Positions 46,279 through 60,242 of a stretch of 64,000 nt of DNA are shown here, one piece after another; the first letter of the stretch is position 1, and each line of letters begins with the position of its first letter. The DNA is from Carya illinoinensis (Eukaryota > Streptophyta > Magnoliopsida > Fagales > Juglandaceae), in NCBI RefSeq assembly GCF_018687715.1, contig NC_056762.1, forward strand, positions 33,220,864-33,284,863. The letters run 5' to 3'. The position numbers and the translations under genes were made by a program. The notes beneath the pieces were generated by a model. It searched no databases. It was given only the letters and a program-made list of their open reading frames with translations, and was not told the DNA's origin.

Positions 46279-49202
46279 TGTGACGCCCCCAAATTCCGTT
46301 TGGGATCGGACGGACATTTGAAGCGTCGAGACATGCAACACAAGGTTACCTGCCCCCGTTCATGACATGTAAGATGCAATATTCCTAACATGCATCTAAC
46401 ATTATGCAATATTCGCAGCGGATAATTTTTTTTTTAGCAATACTATGCACCAAATTGAAAATATCCCAATTGCTTAAAACATACTTCATACATAAAGACC
46501 CATTGAACAACTAAGATCACAACACTAGTCCAAAATGCTTATGATCCAAAAAGTACTGGAGATGCAACTCCATCGTACAAGTAGTAATTTAACTACTATA
46601 TTAACATTAACGACGCACCGTCGTTCAGTCGACTGTGTCTAGTTGGTCAGCTCCTGATCCTCCTTCAGGTCCTGTAACAAAATCTACCATTCGGTGGGAA
46701 TGGTAGTTGGGACTACCACAGTGAGATTTGATTACAAATCTCAGCAAGTTAACAAGAAACTTCCACACAGACTAATGATGCATGGATGACAGTAAAAGTA
46801 TAAATGCATAATCAAATTCATAAGTAATTAAAGCATAACTTAGCGTACAACATAACATAATTGACATGACTTAAATTGAAACATGAACTGAACTTGACTT
46901 AACATGAACTTGATCTGAAACTTGACTTAGCATGAAAAATACATACTCCACAGTTGTTGTGGCCCCATGTATTCTACACAAACTTGACTTAACATGAAAA
47001 ATACATACTCCACAGTTGTTGTGGCCCCATGTATTCTATGTGTAAATACATACTCCACAGTTGTTGTGGCCCCATGTATCCTACATAAACTTGACTTAAC
47101 ATGAAAAATACATACTCCACAGTTGTTGTGGCCCCATGTATTCTATGTGTAAATACATACTCCACAGTTGTTGTGGCCCCATGTATTCTACACAAACTTA
47201 ATATGAAACGTGACTGGAATACGAAAGGATTGAAGCCCTAACGTAACATAACGTGATTTGAACATAACTTGAAATACATGACCAACTTGAGATAGAAACA
47301 TTTCGTAACATGACATAACATATAACAGACAACATATTTAACATGACATACTTGTAATGTACAGTAATACATGACAGAATATATTATGTAACAGATAAAA
47401 ATTGATGACAGAATAAATTCTGTATAATAGACAATTACGTGATAACTTGGCATGGCATGACATATTTGATAACATGCATACATACACTGTAGTTCCTTTA
47501 CTTAGCATACATACACAGTAGACTGCTAGTAAGTTAAAAGCTAACTTACCTCGATCTCTGCATTTCTTATAAAACCTTATGCGCGATCACGAGGAACTGT
47601 AATTAGTGATTCTAAAAGTTAGAACTAAATCACTAATAATTTGAAATATGGAAAATACTAACTTAAATAGTAAAATTTTCATTTTACTCTCTATATGTTG
47701 GAAAATGACCGTTTTACCCATAACTTAAGGATTTTGCATACTAACTCCAAAAGTCACCAAAATTTACATGTCTCATATAAATTTTATCCTCAATTCAAAT
47801 ATCAATTTAGAAAAATTTAAAACTAATCACAACTATTAAAACTCTATAGGGCCGAAATTCTCATATGCTATTTCTATTAATTTTTGTTTCCAACTTGTTT
47901 TGATCAACCTTTTGATCTATGACTTATAAATATGTGATCTTCAAACCAAACCATCACATGGTTTAAAAAGATGTCTTAAAATATATATAAGCTTCTAATT
48001 CAAGATCACATGGTTAAAAATTAACCAAAACATAAATTTAGCCAAGAACATCTACACTTTGGCTTATCTGAATATCTCTTTACATAAAATTTCATATCTT
48101 TGAAACTAACATCAAATATCTTCAAAATAATAATATAACATGTATATAAGATGCTTAGGATCCTCCAATAAAATTATCAAAGTCATTAGAATAGGTTTAG
48201 ACCACCAAAGAGTTAAACTTTCTCAAAACAGAACTGTTTTTCCTCTTCCAATTTCTATGTTTCTAAATCTAATAAAATCTTTCATCAAAACCTTTAATCA
48301 TGCAAAAATCCTCAACCAATAGTCATATATACATGTTAAAAATACTCCATAAAAATTTTGGACCAATATCTATCCATTAGCTTGGTCAAAAACTCCAAAC
48401 TATAACATACTCTCCAGATTCACGCCCAGAATGACCTTTCCATGGTTAAAAATACTTTTGACTAACCAAATGACCATGGAATGATACAAAAAATACATCT
48501 ATGGAAACTAGACTCAAAGAGGAACAACTTATATGAAGGAGACTTTATGATAAAACACTTATAAAAGCTTCGAAATGGGTGTGCAAAAGACCTTCTAAAA
48601 GCTGTCCGAGAGAGAGTGTTTGATATTCTTTCAATGGAAAGTGTAAATGAAGATAATTTCGTGGGGAGAGGTGGCTGGAGATACTTATGGATGAGATATG
48701 GAAGAGATGAGGCTGGAGTTGAGAGTTGAGTGTAGTTTTCTCCTACCCAAAAGAAATCTATAAATGATTATCTTATAATATTCTATCCAATAATATCTAA
48801 AAAAAATCAACTTAAGATATTTTTATCTAATAATATCTATCAACTCAAAATATTTTTACCCAATAATATTCACTAAAATTACCTCAAGATATTTCTTTTT
48901 ATCCAATAATAACTACAGTTTTGAACAGACGTTTTGTCCGAAAATATGAAAAAATGTTATTGCGCCATAAGACTTTAAATAATCCTCCGAGTCTAATGGC
49001 ACAAACCATAATACATTTTGACACTTCTAACTATCTCCAATAATCAAAAATACACTTATGATACCATAGTAAATAATAACACTAACTATATAGTTAGACA
49101 AAAACCTATACGATTAATGGATTCGTGAAAACTTATAGACTATTCACAAGGTTCCTAAAGTCAATAGAAATTCCACAATTGAATTTCTAGCGGGCTGTTA
49201 CA
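46279..49202 (-). mobile_element. Solo LTR of the long-LTR family, copy 2 (2.9 kb, inverted)
   Basis: On the minus strand it begins TGTAACAGCCCGC and ends GGGGGCGTCACA, as copy 1 does. It is flanked by an exact TATGT duplication (46274-46278, 49203-49207). It is about 580 bp shorter than copy 1, through fewer minisatellite units (46930-47190) and a deletion matching roughly 27945-28295 of copy 1. No coding region. Different target duplications show the two are independent insertions. Confidence 0.93.
46930..47190 (-). repeat. Minisatellite inside solo LTR copy 2
   Basis: About five units of the same CCACAACAACTGTGGAGTAT repeat as in copy 1, on the minus strand. Confidence 0.88.
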
Positions 49203-49207
49203 TATGT

Positions 49208-52200
49208 AGTTGTGATTTTTACATATTTGTAGTGGTTTTTAGTGTTAATTTTGATTTTTAGTTGTGATTTTTACATATGGATGAAGTGTTATAGATGGAT
49301 CCTCAACATCATCCCTCTCTTGACAATTGAGGAATCAATTTTGTTCCTACTGCTCTATAGAAGATGCGAGCTTACTCATTTGATGATTTGGAGTCTTGTT
49401 GTTTTGATTATGCTGGATAAAAATATGTATTTCGAGTTTGGTTGAATTGATGTATTTGATCTTGTATAGAAGAGGTAAGTTTTGCTATAGTTTTGGATGT
49501 CGAGTTTTTGATGATATATTTTCAAATGAAATGATGAATTATATGACTATAGTGTGAAGTTATGCTTTTTAATGAAGAATGGAAGTTATATTTCTACTAT
49601 TGGCAATTTTTTATTTTATTTTTAAATTTATATTCTTGCACGATGTTTATTTTTACTATTTACAGTTTTTTATTTTGCTACTCCTATGATGGCTTACTTC
49701 TGTTTTGTTTTTGTTTTTTTTTTAACAAATGCAATGCTATGTAAATCTAACCATGAAAGCAATGAATTTGTGGGAAAATCCAATTATGTATTAAATGCTC
49801 ATAAGTTTGGTATAGTATAGCATATAAACTGCATATTACACCTAGACAACATTGCATATTATAACACAATTACAAGTGACTAGTCTAACTACAATGCTTA
49901 CAAACTAAACCAAGTTGAGGCCCCAACACAACATTAATCTTCATTTGATCTTGATCCTCTCAACAAACATGAGATTAAATTTAAAAGTTCACAATACACG
50001 TAGAGTAGTATACATGTATGACTAATTTCTTTAATTTGACTTTCAAACTATTCTCGCTCATTAAGAATCAACACTCTCTTTTGAATGTCTTCCTCTCTTT
50101 TCTAGATCTCTTCCTTTGCATCTTGGAGTTTTTCTTCTCTTTTTTGGAGTTTTTCTCTTTGTTAGAGTTTTCCCTCTCTCTACTAGAGATCTTTTTCCCT
50201 GGTAACTGGCCTTTCATTGTATTCTTCAAAATCTGCCCATAAAAAGTAGTTGCAGTATAGTTTTCCTTGCAACAAACTACTTTCAAAAATCATTGTAGGA
50301 AATTGAGACATGTACTTCAACATTAAAGGAAATTAAATGTAACACAAAGGAGAGTTGTTAGTAATAACCTCCTTATTGTATTTTGGACAAGGAAAAAAAA
50401 AGTCTTCTTGGATTTCTTAAGGTGTACACAAGTTTGAGATGTGCTATCATCCTATATAAACATTTTGGAGCAGTCCTCGAACAACGATCAATGAAAGAAT
50501 ATGATGAATATGATTGCGATGAAGACATTGCAATTAGGCAACACAAACACCTTTCAAACAACTAATGTTAAGTATTATTGTACTGAAAAAAGTGTAATTT
50601 TTATCTATTAGTTTCAGATTATCAAGTTAAAATTAAGTTTCAAAGACGGATATGGGTCTTAATCTATTTATATACCACCAGGGCCAATATTTAGTTTTTT
50701 CATCAAATTTTGTAGGAGAACCTTACAATCAGTTGCAAAAATGAAATATCTGTAATATTCTAGTTAATATGTTTCACTATGATCTTTTTATCTATAAGTT
50801 ATAAAACTTCATTAAAAGGCACAAGCAAACTATGCTAGTTAATAAGTTTCATTACGTGATATTGTAAGGGATCAAATAACTAAAACACTGCATATCCAAA
50901 CAGCATTCCAAGTTCAACTTATTTCAATCCACATTTGGATGCATGGGAACCAATTATGATTACCCTGAATATATAGTTTTTTACCCTTTCACCTCTTCAT
51001 TCTAAAGTCACACAGAAACAAGTGAATTTATCTATTGAAGTCGTGAACACAACATTGAATATATTTGCGATAAAGACATTGAGGTTAGATGTAGTTTGAC
51101 TGGTTATTCATACTACAAAAAGGTCATTATCAAGAATCATTACAAAAAGGTTAGATCTAGTATTCTGGACAAGAGACAAGATGATAATTTCAAGAAAAAA
51201 GAAAAAAAAAAGGAAAAATTATATTTGCAAGATATCGCAAGATTTGATTTGCAAAAAAACTTATGTTTAAAATTGTTTTACAATCCAAATCTTGCTATAG
51301 TTGTGGGACGCGGGGGGGGGGGGGGGGGGTGGGAGTGGGGAGAGAAGAAAGAGAGAGAGACATGAGAACAAACCACTCGGTCTAAAACCCTTACACTTTT
51401 CACTTCCAAGCATATATGAATAAAGTAACATAAAATGAACGGTCTATATGTGTAATTGTGCACGAGCACTAATAATAGCTTCATTCATCACTTGATTTTG
51501 TACAATTACTATTGCTCATTAGAGGGCAATGCATAGCATAAGCAAATTGCAAGAAAAAGATGCAATAGCTAATATTGTACTAACTTTAAACTCTTCATTT
51601 GAGGAGTGATTCACCATGCATTGGATTTATGCATATAAATAGATTTATATATATATATATATAAGATCTTCCAAAAACATAGGATATGAAAACCATCGAA
51701 GTTACATATATAAATCATATATGTCCCAACATTGAAGAAGCATATTCCAACATGATACCTGCTTTGAGTAAAACATAATGTAAAATATATTACCTTCAAT
51801 AATAAATAGAAGTAATTAATTCATACCTGTCTATTTGCTTGTCTATCCAATCAATTCATTCCTACACCAACTTCCTAAGCTTCCTAATCTCCTCTCCCTT
51901 GAAGTAGAAAAATAGTTCAAGTATTAAGAAATTAAAAAATAACAGAATTTATGGAAATGAACTGCAAAGACAAAAAGATTGACCTACCTGCCAAAAGGGT
52001 TTTAGAAACACAATTATTTTCCTTTTCCCTTGAAGAAGTTGTTAAGCATCGAGTGGGAAGAGAGAGAATGGGTTTCGAAGCTCAATCGATCGTGAATCAA
52101 GGTTATGGATTTCAAAGCTTAATCAGTCGTGAATCAAGAATGGGTTTTAAAGCTCATTTGGTCATGTTAGTAGAATGAGTTTCGAAAGGAGTCATACATT

Positions 52201-52888
52201 TTGGGGAAGGGATTCGGGGCTTTAAAAGAGGGAGGGAAAGGTGTTAAGGAGCTAGGGTTCAGACAACCCTTACTACATGGAAGGAGATGTGATCGAAGAA
52301 TAAAGTACTGAATGAGTTTCAGTCTTGTCTTTTGTCTTATTTTTGTTTTTAAGGATTACGGTTTCGAAGGGAGGGGGGAGGGGATTCAGGGCTTCTAAGG
52401 AGGAATGTAAATAATTAGTTTCATCTAAGATGAAACGAGTCATTTCATTTCATGCGCAGGCAATCCCTATTCGGGGACTGCATCAAAAATTATTCATTAG
52501 AGATAGAAATTGTAGATTTTTTGGTTGAGCATTTACAAAACCCTTGTAAAAAACAAACTTTTTCAAGTTATGTGTAGGATCCATTTAATTATGAGAAATT
52601 CTATATAGAAGTCTTACATCACATACCTCCACCTAATAAATATGTAATTTTTTATTTTTATATTTCTATCTTAAGACTTAAATATGTATGTGTTTAAATA
52701 AAATGACAAATCATATATTGGTTAGGTGGATGTGTGTAGTATAATGTTTTTTTGTAGCATTTATCTTTAATTATGGATGACAAATACTAGTTAACTTATA
52801 CATGATCCAAACCCAATTCTATAACATAATTGCTAATCCGATTAAGGAAATTAATTTTGTAGTTAAAAGAAGCACAAAATCATATATC
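49208..52888. other. AT-rich intergenic region, no gene recognised
   Basis: Short, low-complexity open frames only (for example a Lys/Glu/Ser-rich minus-strand frame at 50286-50068). Contains an 18-G run at 51312-51329 and a (TA)n at 51648-51662. Nothing else could be classified. Confidence 0.5.
51312..51329 (+). repeat. Run of 18 G in a G-rich stretch
   Basis: The run is followed by TGGGAGTGGGGAGAG and preceded by GTGGGACGC, so the segment 51303-51345 could fold as a G-quadruplex. Confidence 0.9.
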
Positions 52889-54010
<1,122 letters not shown>

Positions 54011-54456
54011 GATTAGGGAGAGTAGAAGAGGTTTAATCATCTTTCGAGGGCCTGCTGGGTCATACCATGGGCCTAAACTATAACGCAGCCCGATAACCCA
54101 ATCCATCAAGGGCATGGTTCATTTCAAGCATATAAAAGGTTAACACTAAAAGAATAACCACCTAAGAACTTCGAGAGAAAGACTATCAACTTATTCGAAA
54201 TAAGCTAAGCCCTAATATATTGTGGCTTGAATTTCAAATAATGGGTAAAACAGTTATCACATAAAAATAGAAAGCATCGTGGATTTTATTTATATCATCT
54301 AGGATGACAACGGGACCCATCTGAATTAATTACTAGAGAGATCTCCATAATCTTTTTTGACTTAGGTATCAAAGGTGTTCCCTTAAACCCCCAAGCCTCA
54401 TTCCTTTTTGGTTGCAAGTGATCGTGTCTGTGAAGCTGTGAAATACATCCATAACA
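54011..54456 (+). repeat. Probable 5' LTR region of the Ty3/gypsy relic
   Basis: Ends CATAACA at 54456, directly before a sequence resembling the gypsy primer-site region. The left limit is a guess and no second LTR is visible in the window. Confidence 0.4.
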
Positions 54457-54475
54457 ATTGACGCTGTCTATGAGA
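54457..54475 (+). other. Primer-site-like sequence of the gypsy relic
   Basis: ATTGACGCTGTCTATGAGA resembles the TTGGCGCCGTCTGTGGGA that follows the LTR in many plant Ty3/gypsy elements, with several C/G to T/A changes. Confidence 0.6.
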
Positions 54476-54589
54476 TTCCTTTGTCTAACAACTAGTGTGC
54501 TTTTCACATACCCACCACCACTCGATCTCAAGCAACCAGAGACAAGGAGTTGTCGTTAAGAAATATAGAACCGAGGCTTGTAGAGATGG

Positions 54590-55680
54590 AGGAAGTTGTG
54601 AGGAAACTCACTGTTGAGATAGCGTTGCTGCGGAAGGAGAGTTAGGCCCTCAAAGCAAAGTGGAGGAAACATTAGCCATCTAGGTCAACAGGATCGAGAT
54701 GGAAGCACATAGCGTGGGAGCAGGCAAACCTCCCCAGGAAAATGAAGAGACGAAAAATATTTATCATGACATGCATAGTCTGATGGATAAATATGAGAAA
54801 ATGACCAAGAAGATAAGGACATCTTCCTTCGGTCGAACAGTTGCTGACTAGCACCAATTTTCCGTACAGTGCAGAAATCATGGTAGTACCATTTTTGCCG
54901 TAGTTCAAAGTTCCTGCAATAAACATATACGATGGATCCAAAGACGCAGTTGAACATTTGGAGACCTTTAAAGCTCACATAACTCTTCACGAGTTTTTTG
55001 GGGAGATTGCATGGAGGGCTTTCCCTTTGACTTTGAAGGGAATGGCTCAAGGATGTTTCAAAGTGTTGCAGCTAGGCTCCATCGACAGTTTTGAGGAAAT
55101 GGGCAAACAGTTCTTAACCTGGTTCATAGCTAGTTGAAGGTGAATGAGACCAGCAACCTACCTATTAACCGTGAAACGAGGGAAGATGAGAGTTTGAAGG
55201 CGTATCTGAAGCAGTTCAATAGGGAGAAAATCATAGCTAAAGACCAAGATGAGAAAATCATGTTGGCTACTCTGCTTGAGGGCATTTGGCTGAGAAGCCC
55301 CTTTATGGTCGAGTTGGCAAGGAAGACCTCTTCCACTCTAAGAGAATTCATGGACAGGGCAGACGACCTCATCAACGTCGAGGATACACACTTGTCTTAA
55401 CTACTAGATGGGAATAGAATGAGGAAAATGTTGTAAAAGGGGGTTCAAAAAAAGATCGAGAGGGAGGTCCAAAGGCAAGGAGATGCCAACACGAAGGAAG
55501 GCAAGACACTCACACTGGGCATCACAATGGCACTCACATACACTACTCTAGTGTGCATGCCCAAGACAACGCCATAGAAGCCAAGCATGGCGAGGATCAA
55601 GAGCGACAGGCCCATAAGCACTGCACGTACCACAATGCAAGTGGGCACAGAACCCAAGATTGCCACACGTTAAAACAAAG
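54590..55680 (+). pseudogene. Ty3/gypsy gag, broken
   Basis: Retrotransposon gag domain from about 54930 to 55400: IYDGSKDAVEHLETFKAHIT, HEFFGEIAWRAFPLTLKGMA, GSIDSFEEMGKQFLTWF, then after a stop RETREDESLKAYLKQFNREK and TSSTLREFMDRADDLINVED. A knuckle-like CTYHNASGHRTQDC lies near 55622-55663, like the C-x-F-H-x-D-H-G-H-x-T-x-x-C of this clade. Stops occur at about 55136 and 55398 and elsewhere. Confidence 0.88.
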
Positions 55681-55879
55681 ATCGATAAGATGAGGGGCAA
55701 TGGCGAGTTGGAGGGCATTGTTGCCCAGATTGCCACTTCACCACGGCATTCAAGGGATAGGAAGTAGAAGCACAAGCGCCAACGAAGCGAGAGCCCAAGA
55801 AAGAGGAGTTCACCAAAAGAGAGAGGAGATCCTTGGAACCGCAAAAATTGGCATCCTAGCTAGGACATAGATCAAAAGA

Positions 55880-57466
55880 ATCCACATTTAGGTGAGATAC
55901 GAACAATCGTCGGGGGATACGCCAAGGTTGGTCCCACTTCCTTTGGGAGGAAAGCATAAGCTAGGTTGGCCAAATATGAGGAAGTATACAATGTGGGAAG
56001 ATCAGTCAAACAACTTCGGATACAGGTCTCACCCACCATCTCTTTTGATGATGACAATTACAGAGTAGTAGTCTACCCACACAACCACGCGTTGATGGTG
56101 ACAATGTTAGTGGAAAACTACACCACATGGAGGATTAATTGATAATGAGAGTTTTGCCGACATCTTGTTCTGGGACACATTCCCGAGAATAAAAATTATC
56201 ATAGACCAACTACGTCCAGCAGCTACTACGTTGAAAGGGTTCATTGGGGAAGCAGTGCAACCCATGGGGTCCATCGTGTTACCAGTGTTAGTAGGGGCAA
56301 ACCGCTACATTGCTACCGCCATGACAAATTTCCTCGTGGTGAGGACCCAATCAGACTACAATGCTATCATTGGTAGGCCTACGTTAAATGCCCTACGGGC
56401 GATCAGCTCCACGTATCAGTTGAAGACGAAGTTACCCACAGAATCAGAAATTGGAGAAGTTTGTGGCAAACAGATACTCACTCAAGAGTGTTACGTCCAT
56501 GAACTCAAACAAGGAGAATGAGAAGTGAAAGTGGTTGAGTAGTGAGAAGACAACATCGAGGCCCCTCCGCCACCTCCAACAGTACTAATGACAGAGGCAG
56601 AGACAAGGGATGAAGACACTCTGAGGCAGAAGGAAGCGGATGAGCCCTTGGAGCTTGTCAACCTTGATTCAGCCAAACCGAAGAACACTGTGAAGATTGG
56701 GACCATAATAGCAAGTAGTGAAAGGCGATAACTGAAATAGCTCCTTATCAAGCACAAGGACGTTGACATGCCTGGTATTAGCAAGGAGGTTATAGAGCAC
56801 ATACGTTAGTCCAAGCACATGACCAGTTAGGCAAAAGAGAAGAAGTTTTAGCTCCGAGAAATATAAGGTGATTGCAGAAGAGGTAGACCAACTGTTGGCA
56901 GCCAAGTGCATTAGAGAAACTCAATATCCTGAGTGGTTGTCAAATGTGATGTTGGTAAGAAAGTCCAACGGGAAGTGCAAATGTGCGTGGACTTTTGAGA
57001 CCTTAATAAGGCCTGTCCAAATGATATTTTTCCTCTCCCGCAGATAGACTTGATTGTCGACGCGACTACACAATACAAAATGTTAACATTTATCGACACC
57101 TATTCAACATACAATCAAATCTAAATAGAACAAGCCGACCAGGAGAAGATGGCCTTTATAACTGATCAGTGATTATATTGCTACAAAGTCATGCTTTTTT
57201 ACCTCAAAAATACAAGGGTAACATACTAGAGGTTGGTGAATAAGATGCTCAAACATCAAATAGGCCAAAATATGAAAGTTTTTGTGGACGATCTACTGGT
57301 GAAAAGAATGGAGTTCGATCGACATAAGAAGAATCTGAGGGAAGCCTTCGGAGTGTTATGTCAATACAAGATAAAGTTCAATCCAATGAGGTGTGCATTC
57401 AGAGTACAATCGGGCAAATTTCTTGGGTTCATGGTGTCAAAGAGAGGTATTGAGCAAAGTTTTTAA
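55880..57466 (+). pseudogene. Ty3/gypsy protease and reverse transcriptase, broken and truncated
   Basis: The protease region spans 56040-56520 (VVVYPHNHALMVTMLVENYT, then IDNESFADILF in a shifted frame, where relatives have DNGSSADIL, then FLVVRTQSDYNAIIGRPTLN). The RT region spans about 56850-57466 (KVIAEEVDQLLAAKCIRETQ, LNKACPNDIFPLP, KVFVDDLLVKR with the catalytic VDD intact, GKFLGFMVSKRGIE). Several stops and frameshifts. The reading ends abruptly at about 57466 in unrelated sequence, so RNase H and integrase are missing. Confidence 0.9.
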
Positions 57467-58110
57467 AATCATTCAAAATCAATCGGTCAATTCCAGAACA
57501 AAAACCGGTATGGGAATCATTAATATTCCGTTTCGTCTTAAATTTCGATCAATTTCAATTTATTTCAAGTGTTTCGACTGGTTTCCAGTATTCCGGCCGA
57601 AATCAATATTTCGGCAGGTATTAAATGGTAGACGTAATTTCCATTTTCCAGTACAATTAAAAAGCCTGTCTTCTTTCACAATATGGAAATAGAATCTGGC
57701 ACTTCTACTAAACATCTTGTTTAGTGCTTCTTCTACACATCTCAATCAAATCAAAGTCAAATCAAGCCAAAGGCTAAACTGTATCTTTATTCCTTAGTGT
57801 CTCTCACAATTTTGTTCTTTAGAGGCAAACATACTTTCATTTATATTGCATTTAATGGTGCCTAATAGAGGATTTGTTCATAAATTAACTAAATCAAGGA
57901 TTATAAATTTTGTAAATTTTTAGACGCGAGATTTAATCAAATCCTACATAAAATATAGCGATTCAATGTCTTATATTATTTGACATATAGAAATATGTTT
58001 GTTTGATAATTAATTCTTTTACAAATATAAAATATATATAATAAAATATTATATAATCCCCAAACGGTATGCTAGTACATACCAATACCGAAATATTTCA
58101 TTCCAGTGTC
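57467..58110. mobile_element. Unclassified insertion in the gypsy relic
   Basis: Follows the RT reading directly and is AT-rich with repeated TTCGG, CCGGT and CCGAAAT motifs (AACAAAAACCGGTATGGGAA near the left, ACATACCAATACCGAAATAT near the right), loosely inverse to each other. It looks like a non-autonomous DNA element, but no terminal repeat or duplication is clear. Confidence 0.35.
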
Positions 58111-58139
58111 CAAACTGAGACAATGTTGTAACCCACGAG

Positions 58140-59033
58140 ATGCCCAGTAATTCGAGATCGAAAATGTGCACCCTATTAGGCACTATAAAAAATTTATCGA
58201 TGTTATAGGTTAGAATGACATCGAACCACGTGAAAATACTGTTTTGATCTACCTAGGCTTGTACCAACTAGATGTGAGCCTCCTCTCGGTCAAAAAGGAT
58301 GATCTCAAAACCATGCTCATCCATAACTAGATTCCATGAAGCCTTAATGGGAACTCCTGATTCGCTACCTCATGTGTAGGAAACTCCCAACCATTACTAG
58401 ATAAGAAGAAAAATTTCCTCTACCAATCCTTAGGGTGGGAATATTTACACTCCAGTTGGACCAATTTGTTATGAACCCTAAAACTATAGAGATTCCCTTC
58501 CAAGCCTCTAAAATTGTGCAGAGAAAGGAATTCACGAGCCATGAGGTCATGATATTCGTCACCCGTGGGTTCCAACATTAAATCTGCTAGGCATTGGGCA
58601 CAAGTTTGCTAGAGAATGCAGCAGGCTATCAGAATCTACTAGGCATTGGGCACAAGTTTGGTTAAGGCAAGACCCAAGACATTTAGCACATTGCAAATGA
58701 GTCGTACAAAGTGCAAGCAAAGCCCAATCACAAATATGGTAAAATACAAGGCAACAGAAATGATCATTCCTCTCATGCCGACAACTCCATGAGGCTGGCC
58801 AGGCAAACCAAGAGCCACCGAGTCTGGGATATTGAATTATCCCTCGCCGAGTCGAATTCGCAACAGGAAACAGTTGAGAACCATCAATGGCCTTTAAAAA
58901 TCGAGCGAGGAGCATATGCCCCCTCAATAGTAGGGTTAACGGCCACTTCCTTAGAGCGAGGACGAGGATCGTGGGGTTGCAAAGACCCAGCTCCACGGGA
59001 GGAGGATAAGAGGCTACCTTTAGAGGAAGCCAT
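58140..59033 (-). pseudogene. Antisense retroelement-like ORF relic
   Basis: On the minus strand, a start at 59033 reads MASSKGSLLSSSRG, then AVNPTIEGAYAPRS. After stops and frame changes comes NLYSFRVHNKLVQLE near 58490, and RKFFFLSSNGWEFPTHEVAN near 58410. The KFFF...GWEFP pattern is one I associate with the gag-like first ORF of plant retroelements, but I am not sure. A longer alternative minus frame (59176-58559) has no motifs. It lies opposite to the gypsy relic and so belongs to a different element. Confidence 0.38.
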
Positions 59034-59176
59034 GGATTCGCAAGGGAGATTGGGAGGAAATGGAGGGAAACAAAGTGACTATTAATGACTATTAGAGAAG
59101 CAGAAGAAGAAAGAAAAAGGCTAAGCCCATTTCCATCCATACGCAGATTGCTCGTGAAATGAAAACCATTTCGCAT

Positions 59177-59680
59177 TCCTCGAAGGTTTGCTACTCAAAT
59201 TTCTCTTACATTTTAAAAACTTAGAAAACAAAATACTTTCCATCGATAATGCATCTCTCAAACTTTTTGGTTAAATCTTGGTGGAAACCCATTAGGGTTA
59301 CTTTCTATGGAAACCTCTTTTAAAAACCTCAATTTGATTCCAATATGTGTGCATTCCTTCAATGTCTTCAATTCACTTCCTCTTTTATTTAGTTGGTTTG
59401 TTTTTTTATTAGGCATAAGTAGAGGGCATTATATTGGCTAAATTGTGAGTGATTCTTTCTTAAATTTAACACTATTGGATGCATACAAATTAACTATTAT
59501 TGTAGAACTTTTTAGATGTCAATTGTGTACTGTAAGAATCTTGTTGATCCTATCACAGCCAGGGATCTCTGTCCGTGAGGCCATTTCATCATATGCGATT
59601 TATGTCCTACAAAACTACGTATATATATCCTTCTGAAACATACAAAATGCTAAACACAATATATCATTAATCCATGCTAG
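59177..59680. other. Intergenic, no gene recognised
   Basis: AT-rich. Nothing classifiable. Confidence 0.4.
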
Positions 59681-59688
59681 CTGGCATG

Positions 59689-60204
59689 TAGGGGTGTAAC
59701 TAGTCCAGTTTGGTTTGGTTTTGTATAAATTTTGGAATCGAACTAATATACACCAATTTTGCATTTTCAAGATCCGATCCCAAACCGATTACTCTCTTAA
59801 ACTGGTACTTTCAACTTTACCAGTTCTAATTCGGTTCGATTCGATTTTTCGATTTTAATCAAGTGTCAATGTAATTATAAATATTATATATATATTTAAG
59901 ATTAAAATTTTATGTTGTAAATTATAATATAAAATTATTTTATATATAATTAATATAAACAGAATAGAAATAATCAAAACAAGAACTAAATATTTTATAT
60001 AATATTTAAAATTAATTATATATATTTTTTATAAATCAGTCCAATTCGGTGCTGAAAAGCTAAGAACATATTTCAAATCAGATTTAACCGATTTCTAAAA
60101 TGTAAAAATCGATTCTAAATCGGACTGATTTAAAACTGAACCAATCAATCCAGTCTGTGATTCAGGCCGATTGTTTGGTTTGCCGGTTTAGACTTTTACC
60201 TCTA
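59689..60204. mobile_element. hAT-like MITE (516 bp)
   Basis: Opens TAGGGGTGTAACTAGTCCAG and closes with the roughly inverse TTTTACCTCTA. It is flanked by CTGGCATG (59681-59688) and CTGGCGTG (60205-60212), an 8-bp duplication with one mismatch, as hAT elements make. The interior is AT-rich and noncoding, with GGTTTGGTTT and inverse copies near the ends. Confidence 0.78.
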
Positions 60205-60242
60205 CTGGCGTGCACAGAGCCTACACCCTACCCCTTTATGCC

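Noticed and set aside
49215..49235. TATTTGTAGTG near the second solo LTR as a CACTA right end
   Set aside because: Too far from any left end and lacks subterminal repeats.
58559..59176. 205-codon minus-strand open frame
   Set aside because: The longest frame in the area, but without domain motifs. A different minus frame carries the recognisable pieces, so this is probably a shadow.
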